From NCBI GenBank assembly GCA_035236585.1, contig CP141137.1, positions 10,618,327 to 10,682,326 of the forward strand: a stretch of DNA of 64,000 nt, given 5' to 3'. This stretch comes from Warburgia ugandensis (Eukaryota; Streptophyta; Magnoliopsida; Canellales; Canellaceae). Positions 1 through 11,795 of the stretch are shown piece by piece (within the stretch, counting starts at the first letter, position 1; each line of letters begins with the position of its first letter). Below the pieces are notes generated by a model. That model made no database searches. It was not told the DNA's origin and saw only the letters and a list, made by a program, of their open reading frames with translations. A program made the position numbers and the translations under genes.

Positions 1-1540
1 AATCATTTCACTGCAATCAGAAACCTTTGGTGACCCGCTGCACAAAGTGACCCTAGTACCAGTGATTGAACCCATAAAATTTGGTGGCATATTATGAGAC
101 AACACAGATTATCCTGTCCCATGCTAAGAATATGAAGTTTGGGAACTGAGAATGACAGTCTCCCTTCCAACTTACACACACTTATGATGGTTTTCTGATT
201 ATTTCACTCTGTCTCTAGTTATTACCAATGAAGATGGTTGTTCCTGGTAAACAAAGGAAGTCCAGTTTTCTCCTCCCATATAGGGCGAGAGAGGAAAGTC
301 ACATCCATGCACTCTTTTGTGATGATGCCCCATATTCTCAGTAGAGACTACTAGCAGCCAGAAATTACATGTACCCACATTTTAAGTTATCAAAACCATT
401 TGTTTGCTTGTTGGTTGGGATTTCTCGGGGAATGGCATATGACTCAATTACCTCATTATGCCTTTGCTAATATGGCTGGAATGGTGGTGGGTTCTTTGGC
501 ATGCTACTACCCAGCTGTCTATGCTGCATGAGCTGAGCCATACTTCTTTGTACACCTAATAGGTGTCTAGTTTGGCAGGAATGTGTGGCTTGAAGAAATG
601 TGGAACAATTTTCCATGTCTGGAATTATAAAAATCCAACCATTTCAGTAAAAAAGAATGATGATCCCTGGCATTTCCAGCAAGAAACTGAGTAAGTAGGA
701 ATTTGAACTCAGAAGTAAAGAAGGAACAGGCAGTGTTAGAGCAGAAATATGACTGGATGAGGTGGGTGTTCACCAAACATTTCCATCTTTGGACAATTAA
801 TTATAAAGCCACCAGTCAGTATACTATAATTGTAAGATGGGGTTGAATTTTTTCTTCAAAAAAGGAAGAAGAAGAATAAAATGGGTTTCAATTTTTGTAC
901 AAGTCCAGGTACAGGTACATGCTCAAGGATGTGTAAAGAAGTCCATGCCCTTCTTTTCTTGCATGGTGAAACTTTATTGTAGATCTAAGTTGCTCTTCAT
1001 ATTTGCCATACCAAAAACAGGCTACCCACTAAATTCAATGCATTTGAATGATCCAATCTATTTCTTTTAGGTCTTTGAAAAAATCAACAGAAGTAGATGG
1101 TCGCTAGTTTTTTCTCAAAGGAACATAGGCTAAAGGTACAGTGGGCTGGAAATTTGATCTCTAGCCTATCTAAGCTCTAGCCATTCGAAGTATGATGAAT
1201 AACTTTGATTTACAAAATAAAGTTTCACTATGCAAGAAAAGAAGGGTGTTGACTTCTGCTTATGCCCTTGAGTGTGTACACCTAGCGGGACTCTTTGTAA
1301 ATGGCTTGTCATCATCACTCCCTGGTAGATAGATTGGTCATTGAGGGAAAAATAAGTGCCGCTTGGTTCTGTCTCCCCAGTTCTCTTAATGAGTATTAGG
1401 ACATCCATCATGCAGTGACTGATATTTAGTTATGTACATTTCGCTCAATGGTTTTTTTAGTTATTGTTGTTGTAGAGGTCCTTATGCCTGTGCACCTAGA
1501 TTATCTTCCACTTATGTTATAAAATTACCTGGTAATGCAG
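1..1540. other. Intronic sequence upstream of the first visible LACTB2-like exon
   Basis: No exon is recognised here. The exon at 1541 begins in phase 0 after a clear AG acceptor, and the preceding part of the protein (the metal-binding core of the metallo-beta-lactamase fold) was looked for in this stretch and not found, so the rest of the gene must lie before the window. The only structure seen is an imperfect inverted repeat at 907-1005 and 1185-1280. Short open frames here have no recognisable domains. Confidence 0.6.
907..1280. repeat. Imperfect inverted repeat, arms about 95 bp
   Basis: The left arm (about 907-1005) is similar to the reverse complement of the right arm (about 1185-1280). 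The shared core contains the string CCCTTCTTTTCTTGCAT followed by GTGAAACTTTATT. The arms are separated by about 180 bp. This could be two oppositely oriented copies of a short repeat or the remains of a foldback/MITE element; no target duplication was identified. Confidence 0.6.
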
Positions 1541-1650
1541 GACTACTTCCGAACTACTTACAATTTCTTGGAACTTTCTCCACATGCTTTAATCCCAATG
1601 CATGGCAGAGTCAACCTGTGGCCTAAGCAGATGCTCTGTGGATATCTCAA
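1541..1650 (+). CDS. LACTB2-like metallo-beta-lactamase-fold hydrolase, internal exon (gene is 5'-incomplete in window)
   Basis: This 110-bp exon lies between an acceptor ending TAATGCAG and a donor GTATGAAG. It reads in phase 0 as 36 codons plus two bases, and contains the segment IPMHGRVNLWPKQMLCGYL. The histidine of PMHGR sits where LACTB2-type hydrolases carry the late metal-ligand histidine of the metallo-beta-lactamase fold. The last two bases (AA) join the first base (G) of the next exon at 2162 to make a lysine codon, so the splice is phase-consistent. In animals LACTB2 is a mitochondrial single-strand RNA endonuclease; the plant relatives are annotated as metallo-hydrolase/oxidoreductase superfamily proteins and their substrate is not evident from sequence. 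The product is named from family recognition; the earlier exons with the HxHxDH motif lie outside the window. Confidence 0.85.
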
Positions 1651-2161
1651 GTATGAAGTATATCAAACTCTCTTTCTTCTGATTTGACCATTAATGTGCA
1701 TGCAAATAATGTATGGGTTCTTGCATTTTTCTTTTGAAAACCAACATTAATGCATTAAAATCAACAGTTCAGGATTTGCCTCTTTGGAAGTTGCAAATTT
1801 CCCTTGTGTTTTCCTTCATGAGGAGTGGTGTCATCTAGAGGTCAATGGCTCTGCATGTGACATGCGCTTGATTTTGTTAGGTTAAGTTCATTTGCATAAT
1901 ATTTTACTGCATTTTTCAATCTGGAAGCCACATTAGTTTGAAGCGTGTCAAAGTTGAAGGGGAAGACTTAATTTAAATACATTATGCAGTCATAAGTAAA
2001 TTAGAAATTCTCAGCTGGTCAGGTCACTGGTCTTAGAAATCTTAAATTGTGTGATGTCCTTAGGTTCACAGGCCAGATATGTTTGCATCAGGGCATGGAT
2101 GCAGTCAGCTGTTATAAATTATGGTAGTATAACAACCATACTGCAATGTTACTATTTGCAG

Positions 2162-2336
2162 GCATCGTAGAGAGCGAGAATTATCTATATTGAAAGCCAT
2201 AGAAAGTGGAGCAGAGACATTGTTAGACATAATTGCCAAGGCATATGCCGATTTGCCCACCAGGCTATGGCTTCCTGCATCATCAAATGTGAGGCTCCAT
2301 GTGGATCATCTGGCACAACAAAATAAGCTGCCAAAG
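2162..2336 (+). CDS. LACTB2-like hydrolase, winged-helix exon
   Basis: This 175-bp exon follows a TTTGCAG acceptor and ends in AAG before a GTAATATC donor. It completes the split lysine and then encodes HRRERELSILKAIESG, followed by a segment containing SNVRLHVDHLAQQNKLPK. This is the C-terminal winged-helix-like domain of the LACTB2 family, which packs against the hydrolase fold. The exon ends in phase 0. If the intron is retained, the frame stays open to a stop at 2409-2411, which would give a shorter isoform with a hydrophobic tail; there is no evidence that this is used. The next exon is 33 kb downstream at 35625. Confidence 0.88.
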
Positions 2337-3060
2337 GTAATATCTCTAAGTCTTTGTACTTTAATTTACATCTTCATTACATTTCTCTTGCATGCCCAAA
2401 TATGCATATGAGACAAACCTGATTGATTTATGAGTAGTACGTTTTAATTTGTTGCATTAGAAAATCTCATTGCAGATTAGTTTACTATTGCCTCTGTACT
2501 CATGCAATACCAAACTAGCACATTATCACTATTATCATGTACTTAGATTCGAATTCTACCCAAGAAAAGTCTTCTTTCTTCTTGGATAGGTTGATTCAAT
2601 TAGTTACAGTTTATGAAGAAGGAAGCCTGACCAACAAAACAATATAGGCTGACACAAATGATCAAAAATTGCTGGTGTCAAGTGCTAGGGATTGTATTTT
2701 GTTTGCTTTGTCTCTGAGGTTTGTGATACTAACACTATAGGAGTGTGCAGTGCTTGGCAATTTCATCAGATAACAAAACTACGGAGTATTTTCCCACACC
2801 TTAAGGAAAGCTTTTAGGATGGGAATTTTTCTTTTCTTTTTTAATGGCCATGCATTCTCTAGTCTGACATCAGAAAATGAGCAAGTTTATGAACTTGTAG
2901 CAGTCTAGAGCTTCTGATCTTGATATTTTCCAGCCATGAGCATTGATATCTGAGGACAATTGCATCAATTATGGTTATCCGATATGGTTTACTAGTGACA
3001 GCAGGAGCTCAAAAAGTTAGAGTGGTAGACGTGATGGTAGAGAGGTTGCAAAGGTGGTCA

Positions 3061-3795
3061 TGGTGGACATAATTGTGTCGGGAAGAGGCTAAAGTTGAGG
3101 CCCCAAAGAATGTGCTTACTGTAGCTGTTAGGTCATCCTGTGGATTTTTGTTGAGACAACCGTAGCAAAATCAACAGGTTATGCCAATTATGCATGCAAA
3201 TGGTGCATCTTGGTTTCAGACCTATACACCATGCCTGCAATTGGCAAGGTGATATCTATTTCCAAGGAGGAATATCCTGTGTCTTGGCGCCAAGTCTAAT
3301 GCTTGGCCTCTAATCTAACTGTTACTTTTGCTAGTTAGTTACCTCTATGGATTGTGTAGCCATATCTCTCCCATCCTTAGGTCATTGATTCTGAAGTTTC
3401 CAACCGCAGACAATATCGTGTTTTCTAGTCCACAAGGAAGAGGCCAAAGTTGATGCCACAAAAAGGTGCTTAACATGGCCATGTCGACCATCCTGTAGAT
3501 TTTTACTGAGAGACTTGAGACCTTTATAGCAAAACCAAAAGGGTTTGCCAATCATGCATGCAAATGGCGTCATCTTGGTTTTGGGCCTATTAGCCATGCC
3601 TGCAATTGGCAAGATGATATCTATTTTCAAGGAGGAATATTCTCTGACTTGGCGCCAAGTCTACTGCTTAGCCTATAATCTGACTTCTGCTAGTTAGGTA
3701 CCTTCTTGGTTTGTGTAATTGCTAATTCTCCTGACCTTGGGTCATTGATTCTGAAGCTTCAAATGGCATACAATATAGTGTTTTCTAGTCTACAA
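3061..3795. repeat. Diverged tandem duplication, unit about 365 bp
   Basis: Units at about 3061-3430 and 3431-3795 share long stretches in the same orientation, including TTGGCGCCAAGTCTA, GGTCATTGATTCTGAAG and GTGTTTTCTAGTC. They differ by many substitutions, so the duplication is not recent. No coding frame runs through both units. Confidence 0.75.
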
Positions 3796-4640
3796 TCTTC
3801 TTCTACTCAATTGTGTAACTTTCGCATGTGCATTACCTTGTGCATTTCTGGTATAGGAACTGCTCAACTAAGATACTGATTTTTCTGTCATTTGTATTTT
3901 GTGGTCCTTAGTTTTTCTTTTACTTTCATGTCTAAAAGTAAAATCCCTAAGTATTTAAATCATCTGTAGCCTGTTATCCATCATTTTGTTTTACATGATC
4001 TAAAGATAAAGAAGAGGATTAGTGGAAGGCATGACTCTAGAGATCATTACTAATTTACTATTTGAGGGGTGACTAGAAGTTATGTCCTTTAACTTTCCCT
4101 CTTTCCTTTCTGTTGTCGTCCTCCTTGCCTCTTGCTGTTTCACATTTGAAGATATTAGTCTTAGCATTGTCAGTTGTCTCCTTAGAATGTGAATTGTGAA
4201 GCATGTAAGTTTAATAAACACCTTTAAGTTTCTTTGCACCTAAAATTAATGGCTAAGCTGTCATGGCCTTCTGCTTGCCATTATTCTTCTACTGCATTGG
4301 CAATTCCTGTTCCAGTCGTTCCAATATTTTGTTTCATAGCAGTCACTGAAATGTAAACTTGAGTTTTAAGCAACTTTTATTTTTCTTAGATCTTCCATAT
4401 GAGGGAGTTGTGATCAATTTAACAGTCAGTTGATTGGGAGGATACAATTACCCAAAGATCCCATAGTTTCATCTGAAAAACCAAAAGAGTGCTGAAATTG
4501 ACTTCCTCTGAAAAAAAACCATTCCTTGTGCTTTTAGAACATCATGTCAAAACAGGTGTTCCAACAGTAATTAAATTCCAAAACGTGTATATAAGTTTAT
4601 ACCATAGTTGCTGCAAGCTCCTGGGAAACCCCAGAAGTTT

Positions 4641-4790
4641 CACATCAAAGCCCGCATCCTGATTAGGGGTTGGTCATATGAATCTTGTTCCTCCATTCCC
4701 CTCTATTAAGTGTCATGGCTTCATTTAGTCCCAAAGTTTTAAAATCTTTATTCTGGTCCACCTTTATTGATTGTTCGCATTCTGGGTGCT
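4641..4790 (-). mobile_element. Truncated 3' end of an RTE-clade LINE
   Basis: This stretch resembles the 3'-terminal 100 bases of the larger LINE at 6700-6805, sharing ATTAGGGGTTGG, CTCTATTAAGT and TTTAGTCCCAAAGTTTT in the same orientation. It is a 5'-truncated second copy, the usual product of incomplete reverse transcription. Boundaries are approximate and no target duplication was identified. Confidence 0.65.
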
Positions 4791-5259
4791 GTATAAAACT
4801 TGTGTTTCAGATGATCATAACCATCTTAATTGCTTGAGATTTTTAATTAATTGATATTAAAATTTCAAGCCAAGCTAAATAAAAATCATAAGCCATCCGT
4901 CTTGCAGCTCAGAGTGATAATATCTATGATCTTCGAGTAAGGGTCTCTGTCTCAGTTGGACAAGGCTTTCCCTCCAAAAATATGTTGGGTGTCCTAGTCT
5001 GCCAGAACGTGGTTTCTAGTCCACTCATCTCCCTTCTGTGGATGAGACCTAGTAATAAAAAAGTTATTAAGTACTGGAGAGGCTATGTTCTTTCAGTCTT
5101 GAATATTTTGATTTGTACTAGTGTATCTACGTTTCTGTACATATGTTAGTCTTCAATTGTAATTTATGTAAAGGACATTTCTGTAACTGTACACACACAA
5201 TCAATTATCATAAGTTGCTGCCTCTCTTTCGTTTAAGGGAGCGCATTCAAATTTGAACA

Positions 5260-6657
5260 TGGTATCAGAGATGCCTTTGGCCTGATCGTAGGGCTTCTCT
5301 CTTATCTCTTTCTTGTTCTCATCCTTGCTTCTCCATTTTTGCCAACTTGATATCCAGTTCTTCTCATCTTCTTTCATCACCCATCAATGTCTACCAATGC
5401 TGTGCTTCATCCCACAACGGCTCTCATTCCTCTTCCTCATTGGCCACTACATCCATTGTATGACCTCACGTCTGCCATCCCTGCTATACAAACCAACACG
5501 ACTCATTTTCCCTGTTCCACTAACTACATTCACATTCCATAGGTAACCCTTCTTCTTTTTTTTTCTACGATCCAGACTTGGATATATAGAGAGTATATTC
5601 ACTGCACCAAAGCCTCTGATGATACTGAAATTCCAAATCCAGTGGATCTCAAGTGGGAAGAAGAGGTTCAAACTCTTCTTTCTTGAATCATTGCATTGTT
5701 GTCCGATGAAGTAATGGGTCATGCAGTTGGCAGCTCTACAGCACGCGAACTCTGTTTACATTTACAACAGGCTTCTGGGGCTGCCAATAGACTGAGGCAA
5801 TTGCAACTCACTATGCAATGGCATAATCTGAACAAGAGTGATCTCTCTGTAGCCACCTATCTCCAAAAGATCAAACTGATCATGGATGAACTGTGTTGCT
5901 AGTCATGTAGTCTCTCTTTCCGAGTTTAACTCCACAAATTTTCACAACCTTGGACCAGATTTTTATAGTGCCGTTTCTGCATTATCCATCCACAATGAAC
6001 CTTACACCTTTCTGAATCTGCACAATATCCTGATTGGACATGAAATTTGTTTGTTCGAGAGTTCTGTTGGTTAGCAAATCTTACGTTTTGCAATGGAGGC
6101 TCATCTTGTAATAGTGGAAAATCCAATACAAATTGAGGCAAAGGATCTGGTTCTAATGGCAACTTCCATCCACCCAATAGCCCTCCAAAACAGAACAAAT
6201 ATTATTGTTCCTTCTGTAATCATGATGGCCATAAGTCAGATCATTGCTGAGATGTTAAACTATTGAAGGAATTAGCTGCCGAGGCTCAAGCACAGGCCCA
6301 TTATGCTGTGTCCACGCATGCTTCACACTCTGATTTTGCTAATTGGTACTTGGACATTGGTTCTATGCACCATGTCACAAGTTATCTTGCAAATCTCCAC
6401 CTATCTAACAAGCACAAGGTGTCAGATCAGCTGAGCATAGGAAATGGCTCAGGTTTGTCCATTGCTAATGTTTGTTCATCTATGTTTGCTATGAATAACT
6501 TTCTTTTTTGTCTATGCAACTTATTTCATGTGCCTTCTATTTTTAAACAGAAGGCTAGAGATAACAACTGTTTCTTTGAATTTCATCCGTTATTTTTTAT
6601 TATGAAGGACCATGTGATTTAGGACAACATGCAGAATGGCCTAATCTATGTGTAGAG
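5260..6657 (+). mobile_element. Ty1/copia retrotransposon, 5' part (PBS, gag, start of protease), decayed
   Basis: TGGTATCAGAG at 5260-5270 is the classic primer-binding site for initiator tRNA-Met, and the bases before it end in CA as an LTR should; the start of that LTR could not be placed. Downstream are copia gag-like frames, a CCHC zinc knuckle and a protease-like segment. The element is interrupted at 6658-6676 by the RTE LINE. Further pieces of a copia element in the same orientation reappear at 10846-11065, 20040-21223 and 34086-34130. Confidence 0.75.
5540..6622 (+). pseudogene. Copia gag and protease fragment, frameshifted
   Basis: Open segments at 5696-5902 and 5886-6074 resemble the copia gag family (a run containing TARELCLHLQQASGAANRLR, then QKIKLIMDEL). 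A zinc knuckle of the form C-x2-C-x4-H-x4-C is encoded near 6210-6247 and is followed at once by a stop. From 6263 a frame of 119 residues covers the start of the aspartic protease, where the active-site region reads WYLDIGSMHH; the usual D-S/T-G triad is altered (D-I-G). There are several stops and frame changes, so it is non-functional. Gag packages the element RNA and the protease would cleave the polyprotein; neither product can be made from this copy. Confidence 0.72.
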
Positions 6658-6710
6658 ATTAGATCAAAATTAATTTCATCATCATCATCATCATCAAAAC
6701 CTTATCCCAA

Positions 6711-9623
6711 TTAGGGGTTGGCCACATGAATCTTATTCCTCCACTCCTCTCTATTAAGTACCATGGTTTCATTTAGTCCCAAAGTTTTTAAATCTTTCCT
6801 CACCACTTCTATCCACGTTCTTTTGGGCCTTCCCCTTGCCCTTTTAGAACCTTCTACTTGTATTGCCTCACTCCTTCTAACCGGTGCTGTTGTTGGTTTC
6901 CTTTGAACATGTTCAAACCATCTAAGTCTAATCTCCCTCATCTTGTTACCTATTGGTGCTACCTCTAAATTTCCTCTAATATTTTCATTTTTAATTCTAT
7001 CCTTTCTTGTTTTACCACTCATCCATCTCAACATCCTCATTTCTGTGATGCTCATCCTATGAGCATGATGTTCCTTAATTGCCCAACACTCTGATCCATA
7101 GAGCATGGCAGGCCTTATGGCCATCCTATAGAATTTTCCTTTTAGTTTGAGTGGCACCCGCTGATCACATAAAACTCCAGATGCACATCTCCATTTGTTC
7201 CAACCCACTTGGATTCTCTAGGTAACCTCCCGCTCAATCTCTCCACTCTCATGAATCATTGATCCTAAGTACTGAAAGTGGTCTTTTACGGGGACTTCTT
7301 GGTTATTAATCTTGACTGGTGTTCTACTCCTCTCCTTTCTAAAATTGCATTCCATATATTCTGTCTTAGTTCGGCTAATTTTAAATCCTTTAGATTCTAA
7401 TGCTTCTCTCCGTAACTCTAGCTTTATGTGTACACCCTCCCTTGTCTAATCAAGTAAGACTATATCATTTGCAAATAGCATGCACTAGGGAATCTCCTTG
7501 TGCAGATGTTTTGTTAACTCATCCATAACCAATGTGAAAAGGTATGGGCTCAATATCGATCCTTAGTGCAATCCTACAGTGGCAGGAAAAATCACCAATC
7601 TCGCTACTAGTGGTCTTAACATTTGTTACCGCTCCCTCATACATATCTTTAATTATGTCTATATACTCTTGCGAAACCCCTTTAGCGCTCAACACTCTCC
7701 ATATTAACTCTCTAGAGACTTTATCATAAGCTTTCTCTAAGACGATAAAGACCATGTGGAGGTCTTTCCTCTTCTCTCTATATTTCTCTACTAATTGTCT
7801 TAGTAAGAAAATAGCTTTCATGGTAGACCTCCCAGGCATGAAACCAAATTGATTCTCGAATACACTTGTTTCATGTCGTAGCCTCTTCTTAATCACTCTT
7901 TCAAAAAGTTTCATAGTTTGGCTCATAAGTTTGATACCTCGATAATTAGTGTAGCTCTGTATGTCTCCTTCATTCTTATAAATTGGTACAATAGAGCTTT
8001 TCCTCCACTCATCAGGCATTTTCTTTGATTTTATAATCTTGTTAAACAACTTGGTCAACCAAACGACCCCAATATCTCCTATATGCTTCCGAACCTCTAT
8101 TGGTATACCATCGGGCCCTATGGCCTTTCCTAATTTTATTTTTTCAAGGCTTCTTTCACTTCAGGTATTCTAATCCTACGTTCATATCTATAATATCCAA
8201 TGTTATTTAGATTTATAGTATTTTCAATCCCTATATTCTTAGAGCTATTGTCATTTAACAATTTTTGAAAGTATGTTTCTCACCTTTTTTTTATTTCATC
8301 ATCTTTGACTAATACCCTTTGATCATAGCTTCTAATGCACCTAACATGATCTAAGTCCTTACCCTTCTGTTCTCTTACTTTTGCATGTTTAAACACATCT
8401 TTCTCACCTTCTCTTGTTCCTTGTCTATTATAGAGCTCATCATATGCTTTAAGTTTAGCCTCACTTACTATTCTGTTAGCAATCTTTTTAGCATTCTTAT
8501 ATTGTTCATAGTTTTCATTATTTCTAGTCTTCTGCCATGCTTTAAAACACATCCGTTTTTCTTTAATAACTTTTTGCATTGTTTCACTCAATCACCATAT
8601 TTCCTTTATTATTTGCCTTTTACCTTTAGATACTCTTAAGACATCTTTTGCCACTTTCTTAATGGACTCAACAATATTAATCCACATGGTATTTACTTCT
8701 GTTTCATAGTTCCAATTTCTTTCTACTATCGACTTATTTGTGAATGAGGTTATTTTCTCTCCTTTTAAGTTCCACCACTTAATTTTTGGATACCTATTAA
8801 GTTCATTTCTTTTCTTCCATCTTTTGATATGGATATCCATAACTATTAACCTATGTTGTGAGGTTAAACTCTCAACAGGTATCACCTTACAATCCTTACA
8901 CATAGATCATTTATTATTCCTAAGTAGAAAAAAGTCAATTTGGCTTTTATGAAGTCCGTTTTTAAAAGTTATTAAGTGTTCATCCATCTTCTTAAAGAGT
9001 GTATTTGCAATGGCCAGGTTATATGACAAAGCAAAATCGTGAATATTCTCCCCCATCTCATTTTGTTCACCTATACTATACCCTCTGTGTATTCTATCAT
9101 ATCCTTCCTTTTCTTTTCCTACATGGCCATTTAAGTCTACTCTTATAAATATCCTCTCAGTGTTAGGAATTTCTTGCATGACTCCCTCCATATCTTCCCA
9201 AAACTGTCTCTTGATTATATCTTGTAACCCTACTTGTGGTGCGTATGTATTAATAATATTTATAATCTGCTCTCCTAGAACAAGTTTTATTATTATAGTT
9301 TTATTATTGATTCTTTTAACGTCCATAACTTTATCCTTTAATTCCTTGTCTACTATTATTCTTATGCCATTTCTGTTATTATCCTTTCCTACATGCCATA
9401 ATTTATACCCATCTATTTTTCTAGCTTTAGACCCTTTCCACTTGGTTTTTTTAATACAAGCGATGTTGACTCTCCTACGTTTCATTGCGTCTACTAACTC
9501 CAAACTCTTACCTGTCAATGTCCTTAGATTCCATGTGGTGATACGAATCTTATGCTCTGGAGATATCCTATTTACTATTGCCTTTCTCAAACTCCATGGC
9601 ATGAACCCATGTCCACTTTTCAC
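6711..9623 (-). pseudogene. RTE LINE endonuclease/reverse transcriptase, inactive
   Basis: Read on the minus strand: an AP-endonuclease-like domain (9623-8907, containing TYAPQVGLQ and, near its end, SQIDFFLLR), a linker region (8903-8280), a reverse transcriptase core (8058-7519, with [19 protein letters not shown] and GFMPGRSTM), and a C-terminal region (7208-6711). Four or more stops or frame changes separate these pieces. Two catalytic positions are changed: motif A reads [12 protein letters not shown], with valine where the metal-binding aspartate belongs, and the usual F/YADD box reads FAND at about 7462-7482. The protein would normally nick the target and copy the element RNA; this copy cannot. 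Confidence 0.85.
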
Positions 9624-9810
9624 TGCAACTGGGTTCTGATGTAGCGCGTCGCTTCCGAGGGGACACTCTAGTAGCCCTGCCCATTTTTCACTACACTAGG
9701 GATCCAATATAGTACGTCGCTTCTAGGAGAACGCCCTAGCAACCCTTGCCTATTTTTCACCTCACCCGGAATGCGATGCAGCCCGTCGCTTATTGGGAAC
9801 GCCCTAGCTT
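9617..9810. repeat. Three degenerate tandem units (about 65 bp) in the LINE 5' region
   Basis: The segment holds three diverged units, each with a CGTCGCTT motif, a stretch ending in CCCTAG or similar and, in the first two, CATTTTTCAC or TATTTTTCAC. They lie just upstream of the LINE coding region on its own strand, where a promoter would be. Confidence 0.6.
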
Positions 9811-9843
9811 GATGGAATGTCAGTTTTCGATTCATGTCATGTT

Positions 9844-10121
9844 AGGGTTGCCATAGTTTTAAGAATCTGAAGATGATTTTCATTTCTTCCTTACAAACTA
9901 ATATACAAATGCATATTCATTTATAAGCAGAAAAGAAATAACAAAATCATCTTTAGTTTCACCCTTGCAGGCTGGCACTTGATGCAAGGGTTGCCATACT
10001 TTAAGAAGCTGGAGATGATTTTCATTTCTTCTTCACAAACTAATATACAAATGCATATTCATTTGTGAGAAAGAAATAATAAAATCATCTTCAACTTCTC
10101 CCTTGCCGGTTGGCACCTGAT
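9844..10121. repeat. Tandem pair of about 140-bp units in the LINE 5' UTR
   Basis: Units at 9844-9984 and 9985-10121 both begin GGGTTGCCATA and share AGATGATTTTCATTTCTT, CAAACTAATATACAAATGCA and a GGCACTTGATGCAA/GGCACCTGATGCAA end. Tandem 5' monomers that act as promoters are known from some mammalian L1 elements; a similar role here is only an inference. Confidence 0.75.
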
Positions 10122-10192
10122 GCAAGTCCCTCCTCCTTTTTCATCTGAGCTTGGGACCGACATTGGCGGAGTTATTAGATCAAAATTAATTT

Positions 10193-10845
10193 AAATAAGA
10201 AAAATATAAATTAAGCTACCACTAGAATTTTTAATACGCAGAAAACAACCTTAATAATCATGAATGGCTTATAAGGAATTGCAGGATATGTAGATTGTCC
10301 CCGATATCTACAGATTAAGTTAAGATCGAAGTTTTAATATGGATCGTCCTTCTGATTGATGAACAGTTCTATTTAAGCTTCGAATCTAGGGTTTCAAGAA
10401 TTTGATGTAAAATAACAAATAGATTTGTTACCCTCGTAGATCATGTAACCACATGCAGCACAGAAATCCTCCGTTAAAAGGATTACTAACTTATAGAATA
10501 GGATGAAATGATAGTAATTCAGCCATGTACCAAATGCAGCTTCACACCCACGGGAAGGAAGCTAGAATGCGGAATCTACCAAGTCTAATGAAATCTTCAT
10601 TCATTATTCATCAAAAAAACTTCTTACACAAAAGAGAAAAGGATCTTAAGTAGTGGACATCCAACCCTAATCTAGGGAAAAAGACAAAATTGTGCCTACC
10701 GAAGTCACAATACACTAAGAAACCTAATACCCTTAGTGGTAAATATTCAAAGTAAAACTAAACTATAACATAACATAAAAAAACCGTGGGATGATGGTCC
10801 CCATCACTATGCCATGAGACACCTTGTCTGCAACGCTTGATTGAG
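10193..10845. other. Unassigned sequence between the LINE and the next copia piece
   Basis: This 650-bp stretch continues the sequence that lay right of the LINE target site. It is A/T-rich, has no meaningful open frame and resembles no family I recognise. The copia-like phrase for NGL appears both before the LINE (about 6632) and just after this stretch (about 10847), so it may be a further small insertion in the copia element. Confidence 0.35.
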
Positions 10846-11065
10846 AATGGCCTATACAAGGACCCTTCCTCTGGTTATCCTCCATCTCCAATTGCTTCTG
10901 TCCTACTAGCCAAATGAGTTTCAATTCTGCTATGGCATGCTAGTCTTGGACATGTTCATGATCGGTCATTGGTGAAGATTCTTCTCCAAAATAATTTTCC
11001 ATTTTAGTCGAACAAGTCTAGCAAGTTTGATTTGTCCACTTTGTGTGTCAATGGGGCAAGTCTCC
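10846..11065 (+). mobile_element. Copia fragment: gag-pre-integrase region
   Basis: The + strand reads ENGLYKDPSSGYPPSP, then after a stop SILLWHASLGHVHDRSLVKI, which matches the gag-pre-integrase zinc-binding region of copia polyproteins (the LWHxRLGH pattern). It continues in order from the gag/protease part at 5540-6622, so it is probably the same broken element. It runs into repeat copy A near 11066. Confidence 0.68.
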
Positions 11066-11795
11066 TAAATAAAGTCAATGAGAAAATGCACACACGCTAT
11101 GAGTGGTTACACATACCACCGCTTATCATCAAATATTATGTCCACGAGGGTCAAATAGGCTCATAGCTCATAAAGCCAACCACTCACCTCTTTTCTTTCC
11201 GACATGGTTTATATCTCTTGGGGAAAACCTTTTTGTGAACTTCAAATGACAACGCATAGATATTACAACAATATGCAAGCTATAGTCTACACAAACAAAA
11301 ATGAGACAAGGTAATTTTTTTACGAGTTTAGGGTCACCTTTTGGCATACAAAGCTGGAATAACTTAATAATATAATGAAGAACTTCAGAAAAAGCCTTTT
11401 TGTCAACTTCACAATATCAACTTGTAAAAACTACAAAAATATGCAAGTTACAATTTGAAGGTAGTACAAGCATACCACCTCCATAGATTTACATGAACAA
11501 TCATAGGATGAGGTGCTTGTTTTCCATTGGGGTTTGGGTTTACTTTTGGGCATATGTGTCTCCTAGAGATGACATGGGGTTTGGGGAAGGATCCATCAAT
11601 TTGTATCTTGAAAGAAATTGGAGGGGAATAAAGGAGCCTCAAGGGCATTTCTATAATTTTCAAAGAGTGCTCCTCTTCCTTACAAACATCAAGAACTCTG
11701 GCTTTGGCATTTTTGGGATTTGAGACAGAGTTTTCCTTGGAATTTATTCTTAGTTTTAGTGCGTGCTCCCCCCTGAGAAAACACACACCATTTCA
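11066..11795 (+). repeat. Repeat family R, copy A (partial)
   Basis: This segment is similar to the middle of the about 2-kb unit found complete at 11796-13860 and 15997-18039. Shared landmarks include GCATACAAAGCT followed by GGAATAACTT, GCAAGTTACA, and the purine-rich run around 11590-11650. It ends exactly where copy B begins. No coding function is seen; open frames on either strand are short and not conserved among the copies. Confidence 0.7.

Larger units (their letters stand above)
6677..10173 (-). mobile_element. RTE-clade LINE, apparently near full length, inserted in the copia element
   Basis: The element lies between perfect 19-bp target duplications (ATTAGATCAAAATTAATTT at 6658-6676 and 10174-10192). 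Its 3' end, on the minus strand, finishes in a short (GAT)n tail at 6677-6695, typical of RTE elements, which lack poly(A). The coding region (9623 down to 6711) has endonuclease then reverse transcriptase. The 5' end (9640-10173) is noncoding and repetitive. The C-terminal segment with ARGRPKRTWIEVVRKDL is a hallmark of plant RTE proteins. Confidence 0.88.

Noticed and set aside
2337..2411. Continuation of the 2162-2336 exon to a stop at 2411 as the true C-terminus
   Set aside because: A good donor at 2337 and the strongly matching last exon at 35625 make intron sequence more likely; the extra 24 residues have no family resemblance. Kept only as a possible retained-intron form.
7544..7729. 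Plus-strand frames across the LINE (for example 7544-7729, 8385-8639, 9160-9639)
   Set aside because: They are antisense shadows of the minus-strand LINE protein, which has recognisable RT and endonuclease motifs.
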